Positions 51,445 through 59,933 of a stretch of DNA of 64,000 nt are shown here, one piece after another. Source of the DNA: Phil1 sp964487565. Lineage in GTDB: Bacteria; Bacillota; Clostridia; Christensenellales; CAG-138. A program made the position numbers and the translations under genes. The notes below the pieces were generated by a model. The model was not told where the DNA came from and ran no database searches. It saw nothing but the letters and a program-made list of their open reading frames with translations. Position 1 is the first letter of the stretch. Each line of letters begins with the position of its first letter. Location: assembly GCA_964487565.1 (NCBI GenBank), contig CAZARN010000001.1, positions 62,001 through 126,000 of the forward strand, in the 5' to 3' direction.

Positions 51445-52446
51445 CTGCCGTCCACCACCCCCACTGAGGCCATCACCTTCAAACTTATGGGCCTTCAGAC
51501 TGAAAAGAACACCGCAGTCCTCGGCGGCCTCTATGAAGAGCTTACCGCTACTTATCCCCTCGTAAAGGGTACTGCTGTTCACTTCGTGGTTTATGTAAAT
51601 GTACCCGCCGAAGCGAAGCTCAGCGCCGCCAACAAGTCCCTTATCGCGAACAGGTATCTCAACCTTAACGTTGCCTGCGATAACATCACTCTTGACAGCG
51701 TTACCACCTGGACCAACGGCGTCGAAGGCGCAAAGGTCAACCTTGCCGGTGCGAAGAGCTTCACCACCGCTTGGGGTACCGGTTGCTACGGTCAGGAATA
51801 CAAGCTTGAGTTCTGGGGCAGCGGCGTCACCGGCGGTAAGGATTCCACCGTCAAGGCTTCCCTCGGTTACTACAATGCCTGGGAAAGCACCACTTTCAAA
51901 GCTTACAACGCTGACGGCGATCTCGCCTTCACCGTTACCACCGATAATCTTGACAAGGCTGTTGCGACCTATTTTGAGATCAAGGATGCGGACGGCAACG
52001 TCATGAAATTCCCGGTTGCCAAGGGCGTTATCGATACCAGCAAGGTCATCACCCTCAAAGTTGGTTCTAATACCTATGACGTGACCAGGTCCACCGTTTC
52101 CGGTATTGCGTTCAAGCTTGCCGAGAAGGTTCTTGACGAGAAGAGCACCGGCGACGATGCCAAGACCTATGCAGCGCTGAAGAAAGTCTTTGACAACTAC
52201 TTCGCAATGCTGGGCTTCACCTATGACGGAGCCAACGCCATGACCGCCGAGCACTTCACCAAGTACTTCGGCACCATCGACGAGGTCGTCAATACCCTCG
52301 TGTACCCCGCCGGCTATGTCACCGTCACCAACCCCACCGTCGAGCCCCCGCAGACCGGTGACGCCACCACCGTGGTTGGCTTCGTGATGATCGCTCTCGC
52401 GCTCGTCGCCGCCGCCGTCGTGACCGTCAAGAAGGTTCGCGCGTAA
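51358..52446 (+). CDS. Switchable surface protein B (predicted expressed orientation)
   Basis: 362 residues. Signal peptide 1-24, mature domain to about 325, and the same PPQTGD-hydrophobic-KKVRA anchor as protein A. The middle is diverged from A while both ends are identical at DNA level. AAGGAG lies 11 nt before the ATG, and a near-consensus promoter is 100 bp upstream. Ends in a strong terminator. The mature domain matches no family I recognise; a wall-anchored surface layer or adhesin-like role is inferred. Confidence 0.88.
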   Translation: MKKLFALVLALAMALAIAIPTMAAGWDPILPSTTPTEAITFKLMGLQTEKNTAVLGGLYEELTATYPLVKGTAVHFVVYVNVPAEAKLSAANKSLIANRYLNLNVACDNITLDSVTTWTNGVEGAKVNLAGAKSFTTAWGTGCYGQEYKLEFWGSGVTGGKDSTVKASLGYYNAWESTTFKAYNADGDLAFTVTTDNLDKAVATYFEIKDADGNVMKFPVAKGVIDTSKVITLKVGSNTYDVTRSTVSGIAFKLAEKVLDEKSTGDDAKTYAALKKVFDNYFAMLGFTYDGANAMTAEHFTKYFGTIDEVVNTLVYPAGYVTVTNPTVEPPQTGDATTVVGFVMIALALVAAAVVTVKKVRA

Positions 52447-52511
52447 TTCAAACTCCCCGTTGGGGAACCCGATATACGCACAGAAAGCGCCTCCCTCAGG
52501 GGGGCGCTTTT
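52315..52511 (+). repeat. Outer inverted repeat, right copy (197 bp)
   Basis: Exact inverse of 48777-48973; covers the anchor, stop and terminator of gene B. Confidence 0.97.
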
Positions 52512-52514
52512 TTT
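52484..52514 (+). terminator. Terminator of surface protein B
   Basis: Stem 52484-52495 with 52499-52510 (12 bp, one T-G pair), TCA loop, T7. The mirror copy at 48777-48804 ends gene A but has only four T. Confidence 0.9.
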
Positions 52515-52614
52515 GCATCCGCGGGAATATATGTATTATATTGTATATTATTGAACAATGCCATGACGCATAAAGCGTGAAACGTTACCTATCGTTGCAA
52601 ATTCCCGACCGATA

Positions 52615-52668
52615 TTGCAACGCCTGAAATTGTAGATTATATATAGCGGACCTGTTTTATTGAACAGG
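52615..52668 (+). promoter_or_regulatory. iorA promoter and 5' hairpin
   Basis: TTGCAA (52615-52620), 17 bp, TATATA (52638-52643); then CCTGTT / AACAGG hairpin at 52651-52668, at the 5' end of the predicted message. Nothing else is seen in 52515-52746. Confidence 0.55.
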
Positions 52669-52746
52669 GTGGCCTGGCGTGATAAAATCAAAATGAATTA
52701 AAGTAATCCGCCGGTCAATTCCGGCCATAGTGGAGGCGCATTTCTT

Positions 52747-54543
52747 ATGGAAAGAGAAATCATGAGCGGCAATGAAGCCGTGGCGCGCGGCGTGTATGAG
52801 GCGGGCTGCAATGTTGCGGCGGCTTATCCCGGCACACCGAGTACGGAGATACTCGAGAACATAGGAGAAAAATATAAGGACGATATATGGTGCACCTGGG
52901 CGTGCAACGAAAAAACCGCCGTGGAGATCGCGTCAGGCGCATCGATCGGCGGGGCGAGGGCGTTTGCCGCGATGAAGCATGTGGGCATGAACGTTGCCGC
53001 GGATCCCATATTCACAATGGGTTATATGGGCGTGACGGGCGGGTTCGTGTTTGTTTCTGCGGATGATCCCGGGTGTCATTCCTCGCAGAATGAGCAGGAT
53101 AACAGACTTTATGCGCCCCATGCGAAGATCGGCATGATGGAGCCTTCCGATTCGCAGGAATGCAAGGATTTCACCAAGGCGGCGTTCGAGCTTTCGGAGC
53201 GTTTCGACACGCTGATGATGCTGCGCCTGACGACGCGCGTTTGCCACTCAAAGAGCATCGTCACCCTTGAGGAGCGTCAGCAGACGCCGGTCAGGAAGTA
53301 TGTGCGCGACCCGAAAAAATTCGCCATGCTGCCCGCGCATTCCCGTCCGCGGCATATATATCGCGAGGAAATGCTGGCCAAAATGGAGGAGTATGCAAAC
53401 GACTGTCCGTTTAACCGCGTGGAGAGCGCCTCGGGCGAAAGTGACATCGGCGTCGTGACCTCCGGCATATCGTATCAACACGCAAGGGAAGTTTTCGGCA
53501 CAAGCGTGCACTATCTCAAGCTTGGCCTCACCTATCCCCTGCCGCGCAAGCTCATTAAGGACTTTTGCAGCAAGCACAAGACCATATATGTTATAGAGGA
53601 AAACGACCCGTATCTTGAAAACGCCGTGCGCGAGGAAGGGTTCACAAACTGCATCGGCAAGGCGAGGCTCCCCATCTGCGGCGAGCTCAACGCCCAGATA
53701 ATCCGCGATGCGTTTCTGCCGGGCACCGGCGCTGAAGGCTACGCCGCCTGCGGCGTTACGCCGCCGCCGCGTCCGCCGGTGCTTTGCGCAGGCTGCCCGC
53801 ACAGGGGCTTCTTCTATTCGCTCGGCAAGTTCATCGGCAAGCCGAACGGCATCGTGCCCTGCGGCGATATAGGCTGCTATACGCTCGGCATCAACGCGCC
53901 GCTCAACGGGCTTGACACCACGATCTGCATGGGCAGCGGCATATCCTCGATAATCGGCATGGCGAAGGCGCTGGAGCTTCAGGGCGACGGCAGGAAGCCT
54001 CTCGGCTGCCTTGGGGATTCGACCTTCTTCCACAGCGGGCTTGTTTCCCTGATCGACGTCGTCAACAACGAGGCGAACGTGATCGCCTGCATTCTCGACA
54101 ATTCCATAACCGCCATGACCGGTCATCAGGAAAACCCCGGCACGGCGAAAAACCTCATGGGCAATCCTTCGCCCGTGATCGATATCGAGTCGCTGGTGCT
54201 TGCGACGGGCATTGCGCCTGAGCGCGTGCGCGTGGTCGATCCGATCGATGTCGCCGCGGTACAGTCCGCGGTGCAGGCCGGTCTTGATGTGAAGGGGCCG
54301 TTTGTGATAATCACCAAGCGTCCGTGCGTGCTTATCAAGGAAGTCGCGCGCGCGAACGCCGGCAAGTATTGCAGGATCGATCCCGACAAATGCCGCGGCT
54401 GCAGGATGTGCATGAAGATATCGTGTCCTGCCATAGCGTTCAGCGAGGGAAAAGCGCGCATCATCGACCCGGCGTCCTGCACGGCATGCGGGCTGTGCAT
54501 GGAAATGTGCAAATTCGGTGCGATCGAAAGGATCGGTGAGTGA
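52747..54543 (+). CDS. iorA: Indolepyruvate:ferredoxin oxidoreductase, alpha subunit
   Basis: Oxidises aryl pyruvates (from Trp, Phe, Tyr) to aryl-acetyl-CoA with reduced ferredoxin; TPP and Fe-S enzyme. 598 residues: N-terminal pyruvate-ferredoxin-oxidoreductase domain (AAYPGTPSTEILE), a TPP-binding domain with GDIGCYTLG and GDSTFFHSG, and two C-terminal [4Fe-4S] motifs, CRGCRMCMKISCP and CTACGLCMEMCK. GGAGG lies 10 nt before the ATG. Immediately followed by iorB. Confidence 0.96.
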   Translation: MEREIMSGNEAVARGVYEAGCNVAAAYPGTPSTEILENIGEKYKDDIWCTWACNEKTAVEIASGASIGGARAFAAMKHVGMNVAADPIFTMGYMGVTGGFVFVSADDPGCHSSQNEQDNRLYAPHAKIGMMEPSDSQECKDFTKAAFELSERFDTLMMLRLTTRVCHSKSIVTLEERQQTPVRKYVRDPKKFAMLPAHSRPRHIYREEMLAKMEEYANDCPFNRVESASGESDIGVVTSGISYQHAREVFGTSVHYLKLGLTYPLPRKLIKDFCSKHKTIYVIEENDPYLENAVREEGFTNCIGKARLPICGELNAQIIRDAFLPGTGAEGYAACGVTPPPRPPVLCAGCPHRGFFYSLGKFIGKPNGIVPCGDIGCYTLGINAPLNGLDTTICMGSGISSIIGMAKALELQGDGRKPLGCLGDSTFFHSGLVSLIDVVNNEANVIACILDNSITAMTGHQENPGTAKNLMGNPSPVIDIESLVLATGIAPERVRVVDPIDVAAVQSAVQAGLDVKGPFVIITKRPCVLIKEVARANAGKYCRIDPDKCRGCRMCMKISCPAIAFSEGKARIIDPASCTACGLCMEMCKFGAIERIGE

Positions 54544-54544
54544 T

Positions 54545-55120
54545 ATGGCAAAGAGCATACTTCTTGTTGGCGTGGGCGGACAGGGCACCATCCTTATTTC
54601 CAAAATACTGACGGCGGGTCTGACCCAGATGGGTTATCAGGTCAAGATGAGCGAGATCCACGGCATGAGCCAGCGCGGCGGCAGCGTCACCACGCAGATA
54701 AAATACGGGGATGAGGTCCACGCGCCAAACATCGGCATCGCCGAGGCGGACATGATAATTTCCTTTGAGAAGGCGGAAGCCGTGCGCGCGCTGCCTTCGC
54801 TCAAAAAGGGCGGACTGCTCATCACAGACGAGCGTGAGATCTATCCCGTGCCGGTGCTTTCCGGCGCGGCGGAGTATCCGCACGACGCGATCGACGCGCT
54901 GAGGCGCGTTGTGGATCCGGGCAAGCTTCTGGTGATAAAGGCTGCGGAAACAGCGGAAAAGCTCGGTTCCATCAAGGCGCAGAACATCGTGCTTCTGGGC
55001 GCGTTCGTCAAGGCGATGAAACTTGAAAACGTTGACTGGAAGGCGCTTGTCGCAAAATTCGTACCCGCAAAGGCGAGAGAAATGAACCTTGCCGCATATG
55101 ACGCCGGCTACAATATGTAA
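54545..55120 (+). CDS. iorB: Indolepyruvate:ferredoxin oxidoreductase, beta subunit
   Basis: 191 residues; gamma-type POR domain with GVGGQGTILISKIL at the N-terminus and SQRGGSVTTQIKYG. The ATG at 54545 is one base after the iorA stop. Forms the heteromer with IorA. Confidence 0.95.
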   Translation: MAKSILLVGVGGQGTILISKILTAGLTQMGYQVKMSEIHGMSQRGGSVTTQIKYGDEVHAPNIGIAEADMIISFEKAEAVRALPSLKKGGLLITDEREIYPVPVLSGAAEYPHDAIDALRRVVDPGKLLVIKAAETAEKLGSIKAQNIVLLGAFVKAMKLENVDWKALVAKFVPAKAREMNLAAYDAGYNM

Positions 55121-55181
55121 TTGACATCTGCGTCGCGACTGGTAAAATTAATAAAGGGCCGACCGGTAATATCGGTCGGCC
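55121..55181 (+). promoter_or_regulatory. ptb promoter followed by a 5' hairpin
   Basis: TTGACA (55121-55126), 16 bp, TAAAAT (55143-55148), starting right at the iorB stop. A 9-bp perfect hairpin GGCCGACCG / CGGTCGGCC (55157-55181) then TGATTTTG lies at the predicted 5' end of the message; it could also terminate iorB transcripts. Confidence 0.65.
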
Positions 55182-55204
55182 TGATTTTGTTTGCGAGGTA
55201 TGGG

Positions 55205-56104
55205 ATGTTCAGAAGTTACAGCGATATCGTGACTGCGTGCAAACGCAGTGAAAAGGAAAGGACCATGGCCATCGCCGGCGCGCAGGACGGGCCTGTGCTC
55301 GACGCCGCGCTCAGGGCCGAGGATGAGAATATAGCAAATCCGATATTCATCGGGGATGACGCGCGTATAAGGGAGCTGCTGCGAAGGCGCGACCGCAATC
55401 CTTCCGATTATAACATAATCGAAGGGGACGACCGTAAAAGCGCGGAGACCGCCGTCAGCCTCGTGCTTGATGGCAGCGCGAACCTTCTCATGAAGGGGCT
55501 TATCGAAACGCGCGACATGCTCCATCCCGTCGTTGCCCATCTCGGGACGGGCGACCTGATGAGCCATGTGGCGTTTTTCGGCAACGTGCCGCATTTTCCG
55601 CGCCTTATCGTTGTGACCGACGCGGGCATGGTGATGTATCCGACGCTTGAGGAGAAGGCCGGCATAATCAACAACGCCGTGCGCACATTGCTCAAGATGG
55701 GATATTCGTGGCCGCGGGTGGCGGTGCTGTGCGCGATCGAATTCATCAATCCGAAGATGAAGGAATCGGTTGAAGCGGCGAAGCTGCGCGAGATGAACCT
55801 TTCCGGCGAAATACCCAACTGCACGGTCTACGGCCCGATATCATACGATATCGCCATGGATGCGCAGATCGCGATGCACAAGGGCTATTATTGCCCGTAT
55901 TGCGGCGATTTTGATATTTTGCTTGTGCCGGATATCAACTGCGGCAACCTTTTGAGCAAGAGCCTTATGGTCACTGCGGGAGCGAAGCTCGGCGGCATCG
56001 TCGTGGGTGCGAAAGCGCCGATAGTGCTGACGTCGCGCGGCTCATCCGCCGAGGAAAAGTTCAATTCGATTGCCATTGCGGCGCTCACCGCAAGCCGAAG
56101 CTGA
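55205..56104 (+). CDS. ptb: Phosphate butyryltransferase-like acyltransferase
   Basis: 299 residues of the Pta/Ptb fold: early GAQDGPVLDAAL, ADENIANPIFIG-like block, LMKGLIETR, HLGTGDLMSHVA and the C-terminal GAKAPIVLTSRGSSAEEK. Converts acyl-CoA plus phosphate to acyl phosphate; with a kinase this yields ATP. Next to iorAB the natural substrate may be aryl-acetyl- or branched acyl-CoA. The ATG at 55205 is chosen because the upstream in-frame residues are translated terminator. No butyrate kinase gene is seen in the window. Confidence 0.9.
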   Translation: MFRSYSDIVTACKRSEKERTMAIAGAQDGPVLDAALRAEDENIANPIFIGDDARIRELLRRRDRNPSDYNIIEGDDRKSAETAVSLVLDGSANLLMKGLIETRDMLHPVVAHLGTGDLMSHVAFFGNVPHFPRLIVVTDAGMVMYPTLEEKAGIINNAVRTLLKMGYSWPRVAVLCAIEFINPKMKESVEAAKLREMNLSGEIPNCTVYGPISYDIAMDAQIAMHKGYYCPYCGDFDILLVPDINCGNLLSKSLMVTAGAKLGGIVVGAKAPIVLTSRGSSAEEKFNSIAIAALTASRS

Positions 56105-56121
56105 ACAGGGCGCATAATGAT

Positions 56122-56153
56122 AAAAAAGGGGCCGCACGCTCACGCGCGCGGCC
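56122..56153 (-). terminator. Terminator of fbp
   Basis: Minus-strand GGCCGC / GCGGCC stem, 12-base loop, then T6, 17 bp after the fbp stop. Confidence 0.75.
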
Positions 56154-56169
56154 TTGCTGTTTCCGGCGG

Positions 56170-58122
56170 TCATTTGGATTTTATCACGCCGTCCCTGTAT
56201 GCCTGAAGGAGGACCATCAGATCCTCAATGCGATGCTGAATTTCCTCGCCGGTGTCTATATCGGCGACCATAACGCGGTGCGGGAACTCATCAACGCGGA
56301 ATGTGTGGGAGGTTATGTCCCGGCTGTGCTCGACGGCGTCCTCGTGCGTGGTGAAAGGCTCGTGCGCCGCCATGTGCATGCCGCGGGAATTGAAAAACAT
56401 GGTGTATCCGGCAATGCCGGTCTCGCGCTGATATGCGCGGCAGAAGCCTCCGTCGATGACGATGAGCCTGCCGTTGGCCTTGAGCGGGCTTTCGCCTTCC
56501 TTGGCCTTCACGGGGATGTGGCCGTTGATTATCCTGCTCCAGGGCTTGTTGCAGTCGAACGCGGCAAGCACCTTGTTGCAGAATTTCTCATCGTCATAGT
56601 TGTCGTAATAAGCGTTTTTCGGCTCCTTCCAGGTCGACTTGTCGTCGATGAGCGCGCGCTCGAAGGTGGAGATGTGGTCGCGCCCGAACACGGGTGAATT
56701 GCGTCCGCACCAGAGGAACCAAAGAAAATCCTGCCCGACGGCCTCCTCGTCGGAGCCTACGGGCGCGAAGACGCCCTGACGCGCGAGCTTATCGGCATAA
56801 TCGAAGAAATCGCGCCCGGATAATTCCATGCCGGCCATGCTGAAGGTCATGAAGCTTCCGCCCTTGTTGCACGGCACGCAGCCGTGGAAGAGCAGATTGC
56901 CGTTGCAGCGGCGGTAGATCCCGCCGACGCGGCAGAGAAAGCGCGCGTGGAGCTGCAATTTTTCACTGCGGCGGAATGCGGTGACAAGCTGATCCATGAG
57001 GCCTTGCTCCTCGTTCGTGAGGGCGGTCGGGTTTTGCGGGTCAACTGTCGGGAATACCTTGTCGCGCAGCTCATATTCCTTATCCTTGATGGTGATGGCG
57101 CCCGTGGTCCAGTTCACACGTGAAAGCATGTCGCGGTCTTCCATCTTATATTCGGGCCTGCGGCGCACGAGCTGCCCCTCAAGCTTATACATTATGACGC
57201 TTATGGCTTTGTGCATCTTGGCGTAAAGGCCGGTGTCGCGCGTTTTGAACGGCTCAACGGGCAGGTTCCTCGGCGTGAAGACGGGGCTTTCGTCATACTG
57301 CTGCTGCGCGAACATCGCAAGCGGCAGAAGGTTGATGCCGTATCCGTTTTCGAGCATGTCAAGATTGTCATACTGCAAACAGTTTTTGACCGCGACCGCG
57401 ACGCAGGCGGGACTTCCGGCGGCCGCGCCCATCCAAAGCACGTCATGGTTGCCCCATTGTATGTCCACGTCGTGATATGTCATGAGGTTATCGAGTATGT
57501 CGTCCGCGTGAGGTCCGCGGTCGAATATGTCGCCGACGATGTGAAGCTGATCGACCGTCATGCGCTTTATGAGGGTCGCAAGCTCGATGATGAATGTGTC
57601 CGCGCTGCCGGTCCTTATCACGGCGTCGATAATGTTGCTGTAATATTGCTCCTTGTTGCCGCCGGCGTTTGAGGTGTTGAGCATCTCCTCGAAGATATAG
57701 GCAAATTCGCGGGGCAGCGCCTTCCTGACCTTTGAGCGCGAATATTTGGAGGTGGAGATCCTGCTCACCGCGATGAGCCGGCGAAGCGTCACCCTGTACC
57801 AGTCGTCAAGATCCGCTTCATGCGTGCGGGCTTCGTTGAGCTTTTCGCGCGGATAATATATGAGGGCCGAAAGCTCGCGCCGCTCGCTCACCGTGAGCGA
57901 TTCGCCAAGCGCCTGACGCACTTTTTCCGCGATCGCGCCCGAGCCGTTGTTGAGTATGTGCGTGAAGGCCTCGTTCTCGCCGTGGATATCGCTCATGAAA
58001 TGCTCCGTACCCTTGGGCAGATTGAGTATGGCGGTGAGGTTGATTATCTCGGCGCTTGCCGCCGGTATTGTCGGATATTCACGCGCAAGCTGCTTGAGAT
58101 AACGGATTTCACGATCGGTCAT
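56170..58122 (-). CDS. fbp: Fructose-1,6-bisphosphatase class III
   Basis: Gluconeogenic phosphatase of Firmicutes; Mn-dependent calcineurin-like fold. 650 residues, normal for class III. Metal motifs SDIHGE (44-49), GDIFDRGPH and QWGNHD are present, and the GHIPVKAKEGE and SRGMHMAAHEPF blocks follow in the C-terminal half. ATG at 58122 follows GGAGG. Monocistronic. Confidence 0.97.
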   Translation of the reverse strand: MTDREIRYLKQLAREYPTIPAASAEIINLTAILNLPKGTEHFMSDIHGENEAFTHILNNGSGAIAEKVRQALGESLTVSERRELSALIYYPREKLNEARTHEADLDDWYRVTLRRLIAVSRISTSKYSRSKVRKALPREFAYIFEEMLNTSNAGGNKEQYYSNIIDAVIRTGSADTFIIELATLIKRMTVDQLHIVGDIFDRGPHADDILDNLMTYHDVDIQWGNHDVLWMGAAAGSPACVAVAVKNCLQYDNLDMLENGYGINLLPLAMFAQQQYDESPVFTPRNLPVEPFKTRDTGLYAKMHKAISVIMYKLEGQLVRRRPEYKMEDRDMLSRVNWTTGAITIKDKEYELRDKVFPTVDPQNPTALTNEEQGLMDQLVTAFRRSEKLQLHARFLCRVGGIYRRCNGNLLFHGCVPCNKGGSFMTFSMAGMELSGRDFFDYADKLARQGVFAPVGSDEEAVGQDFLWFLWCGRNSPVFGRDHISTFERALIDDKSTWKEPKNAYYDNYDDEKFCNKVLAAFDCNKPWSRIINGHIPVKAKEGESPLKANGRLIVIDGGFCRAYQRETGIAGYTMFFNSRGMHMAAHEPFTTHEDAVEHSRDITSHTFRVDEFPHRVMVADIDTGEEIQHRIEDLMVLLQAYRDGVIKSK

Positions 58123-58231
58123 TGCAGGCTACCTCCATGAAATGTGATATTCATAATAATTATATTATCACTATCCGCCATAAGATGAAAGTATATTATG
58201 TTATATAAGGCCATTCCTGTGGGAAATGATA

Positions 58232-58257
58232 GGGGACGGCGCATTTGCGCCGTCCCC
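58232..58257. terminator. Perfect GC-rich hairpin, possible terminator
   Basis: GGGGACGGCGC / GCGCCGTCCCC, 11 bp with ATTT loop. No real T tract on either side, so it may be a transcript-end stabiliser for the gene to the right. The rest of 58123-58320 shows nothing else. Confidence 0.5.
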
Positions 58258-58320
58258 GTGTTGGATGATGTTCATATGCCGCGCTGCGGCTTTAGATGGC
58301 AATTATCCGCCGCTGACGGA

Positions 58321-59046
58321 TCAATCAACCGTTTCTGTTTCTTCGGGCGCGCTTTCCGTGACTTCCGGATCCTCTTGCGGTTCGGGTTCTTCAACAGGAT
58401 CGTCCCAGGTTACGGTTATGGTTATGGTATAGCTGTTGCCGTCGGCGTCCTTTATCACGCGCTGCTGGGAGAGCTTGTTAACGTTGCTGCCTTCCGCGCT
58501 GACAGGGACAGCCACGCAGGAGAAGACCAGCGTTGCCGCGATGAGGAGCATCAGCAGCCTTTCTGCGCTGCGCACGCCGAAGCGGCGGGCAAAGAGGATC
58601 GCCAGCGCGGCGCACGCGATCAGCGCAACGCCGACGATGAGCCATATGTTGGATGAGCCTGTGGCGGGCGGCGTGGCGACTTCGCCGACGAACAAAAGTG
58701 TGATGCTGCTTTCAGCGTCAAAACCGGCCTTGATATTGCCGAGAGCCTGCACATATTTGCCGTCGGAAACTTTCGTTACGGAGTTGAAGGCGTCGGGCAT
58801 TGAAGCGAGCGCGAACTGCTTGGGCGCTTCGAGCGTCACGCGCACGTTATCCGCGCCGCCCTTGTACAAAACGGCGTTGAGGGAGGTAGTTATCTTGGTA
58901 TAATCGCCAACAGATACCGGGTTCTTGCTGATGTCAATACCGGCGATCTCAAGCGCGTCGCTGCTCGCGGCAAGACCGACCGCGGCGGCGCCGACGGTGA
59001 GAAGCAGGATGAGCGCCAACAATGAAACAAGCAAACGTTTTCTCAT
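58321..59046 (-). CDS. Hypothetical exported protein with internal anchor-like segment
   Basis: Not recognised. 241 residues: signal peptide (about 1-27), an extracellular cohesin- or Ig-like beta domain (about 30-125; DALEIAGIDISKNPVSVGD), then PPATGSSN followed by a hydrophobic span and FARRFGVR, which resembles a sortase signal in mid-protein, a second hydrophobic segment (about 165-183) ending VPVSAEG, which looks like another signal peptide, and an acidic Pro/Glu-rich tail. ATG at 59046 follows a GGGGG site. It may be a fusion of two small secreted proteins. Confidence 0.65.
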   Translation of the reverse strand: MRKRLLVSLLALILLLTVGAAAVGLAASSDALEIAGIDISKNPVSVGDYTKITTSLNAVLYKGGADNVRVTLEAPKQFALASMPDAFNSVTKVSDGKYVQALGNIKAGFDAESSITLLFVGEVATPPATGSSNIWLIVGVALIACAALAILFARRFGVRSAERLLMLLIAATLVFSCVAVPVSAEGSNVNKLSQQRVIKDADGNSYTITITVTWDDPVEEPEPQEDPEVTESAPEETETVD

Positions 59047-59234
59047 ATTTATCCCCCAAGATGTAAAATTTATAAATCGCACCCGCGCGCTTCCGGAAAT
59101 CACGCGAATGTATTTACAATGCTATTATAGTGACTGGCGAAAGACATTGCAAGCCGGGAGACGCGCATAGGTCAAAATAAGTGTGGACAGATCCGGCGGA
59201 TAAATATAGGATGATGATAACGGAGGTGAAAGCT

Positions 59235-59933
59235 TTGCGCGTCACGTATATTTACCACAGCGGTTTTCTGATCGAAACGCAAAAGAGCGTTTATGTATTC
59301 GATTATTACAAGGGAATGTTGCCCGCGTTCGATGTTAAAAAACCGGTCACCGTGTTTTCGACCCACGCCCATCAGGATCATTACAATCCGGAGATTTTTG
59401 CGCTGCTTGCTTCCCGCGGCGCGGCGGATGTGAGCGCCGTGCTTGCAAAGGACATTCCATCGCGTAAATATCCGGAAAATATACATGTGCTCACGGTCCG
59501 CGCCGACATGCGCTATACCCTCCCCATGGGGGAAACGGTGGAAACGCTGCGCTCGACGGACAGCGGCGTCGCGTATCTTGTCACATGCGATGAGGGCGTG
59601 ATATTCCATGCGGGGGATCTCAACGACTGGACCTGGGATGGCGAAAGCGACGCGGACAACCGTCAGATGCGCGGCAGCTTCCGCCACGAGATAGACAAGC
59701 TCGCGGCGCGCCGCATAGACGTCGCATTCATGCCGCTTGATCCCCGTCAGGAGGAGCATTATGCGGACGGAATGCTCTATCTTCTCAAAAAGACGGAAGC
59801 CGCTTGCGTTTATCCCATGCACTACTGGGGAAAGGGCGAGGTGCTCGACCGCTTTGCGGCCGAACACCCGGAATACGCTTCACGCACGGGCAACACCGAG
59901 GCTGCCGCGCAGCGGCGCGGCCCTCAATCGTAG
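59235..59933 (+). CDS. MBL-fold metallo-hydrolase
   Basis: 232 residues; metal motif HAHQDH at 44-49, then HAGDLNDW and YPMHYWG supply the other His/Asp ligands. Related to UlaG/RNase Z-like small MBL proteins; substrate unknown. The start is taken as TTG at 59235, 8 nt after GGAGG; ATGs at 59211 and 59214 lie before that ribosome site. Overlaps the convergent nitroreductase by 10 bp. Confidence 0.8.
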   Translation: MRVTYIYHSGFLIETQKSVYVFDYYKGMLPAFDVKKPVTVFSTHAHQDHYNPEIFALLASRGAADVSAVLAKDIPSRKYPENIHVLTVRADMRYTLPMGETVETLRSTDSGVAYLVTCDEGVIFHAGDLNDWTWDGESDADNRQMRGSFRHEIDKLAARRIDVAFMPLDPRQEEHYADGMLYLLKKTEAACVYPMHYWGKGEVLDRFAAEHPEYASRTGNTEAAAQRRGPQS

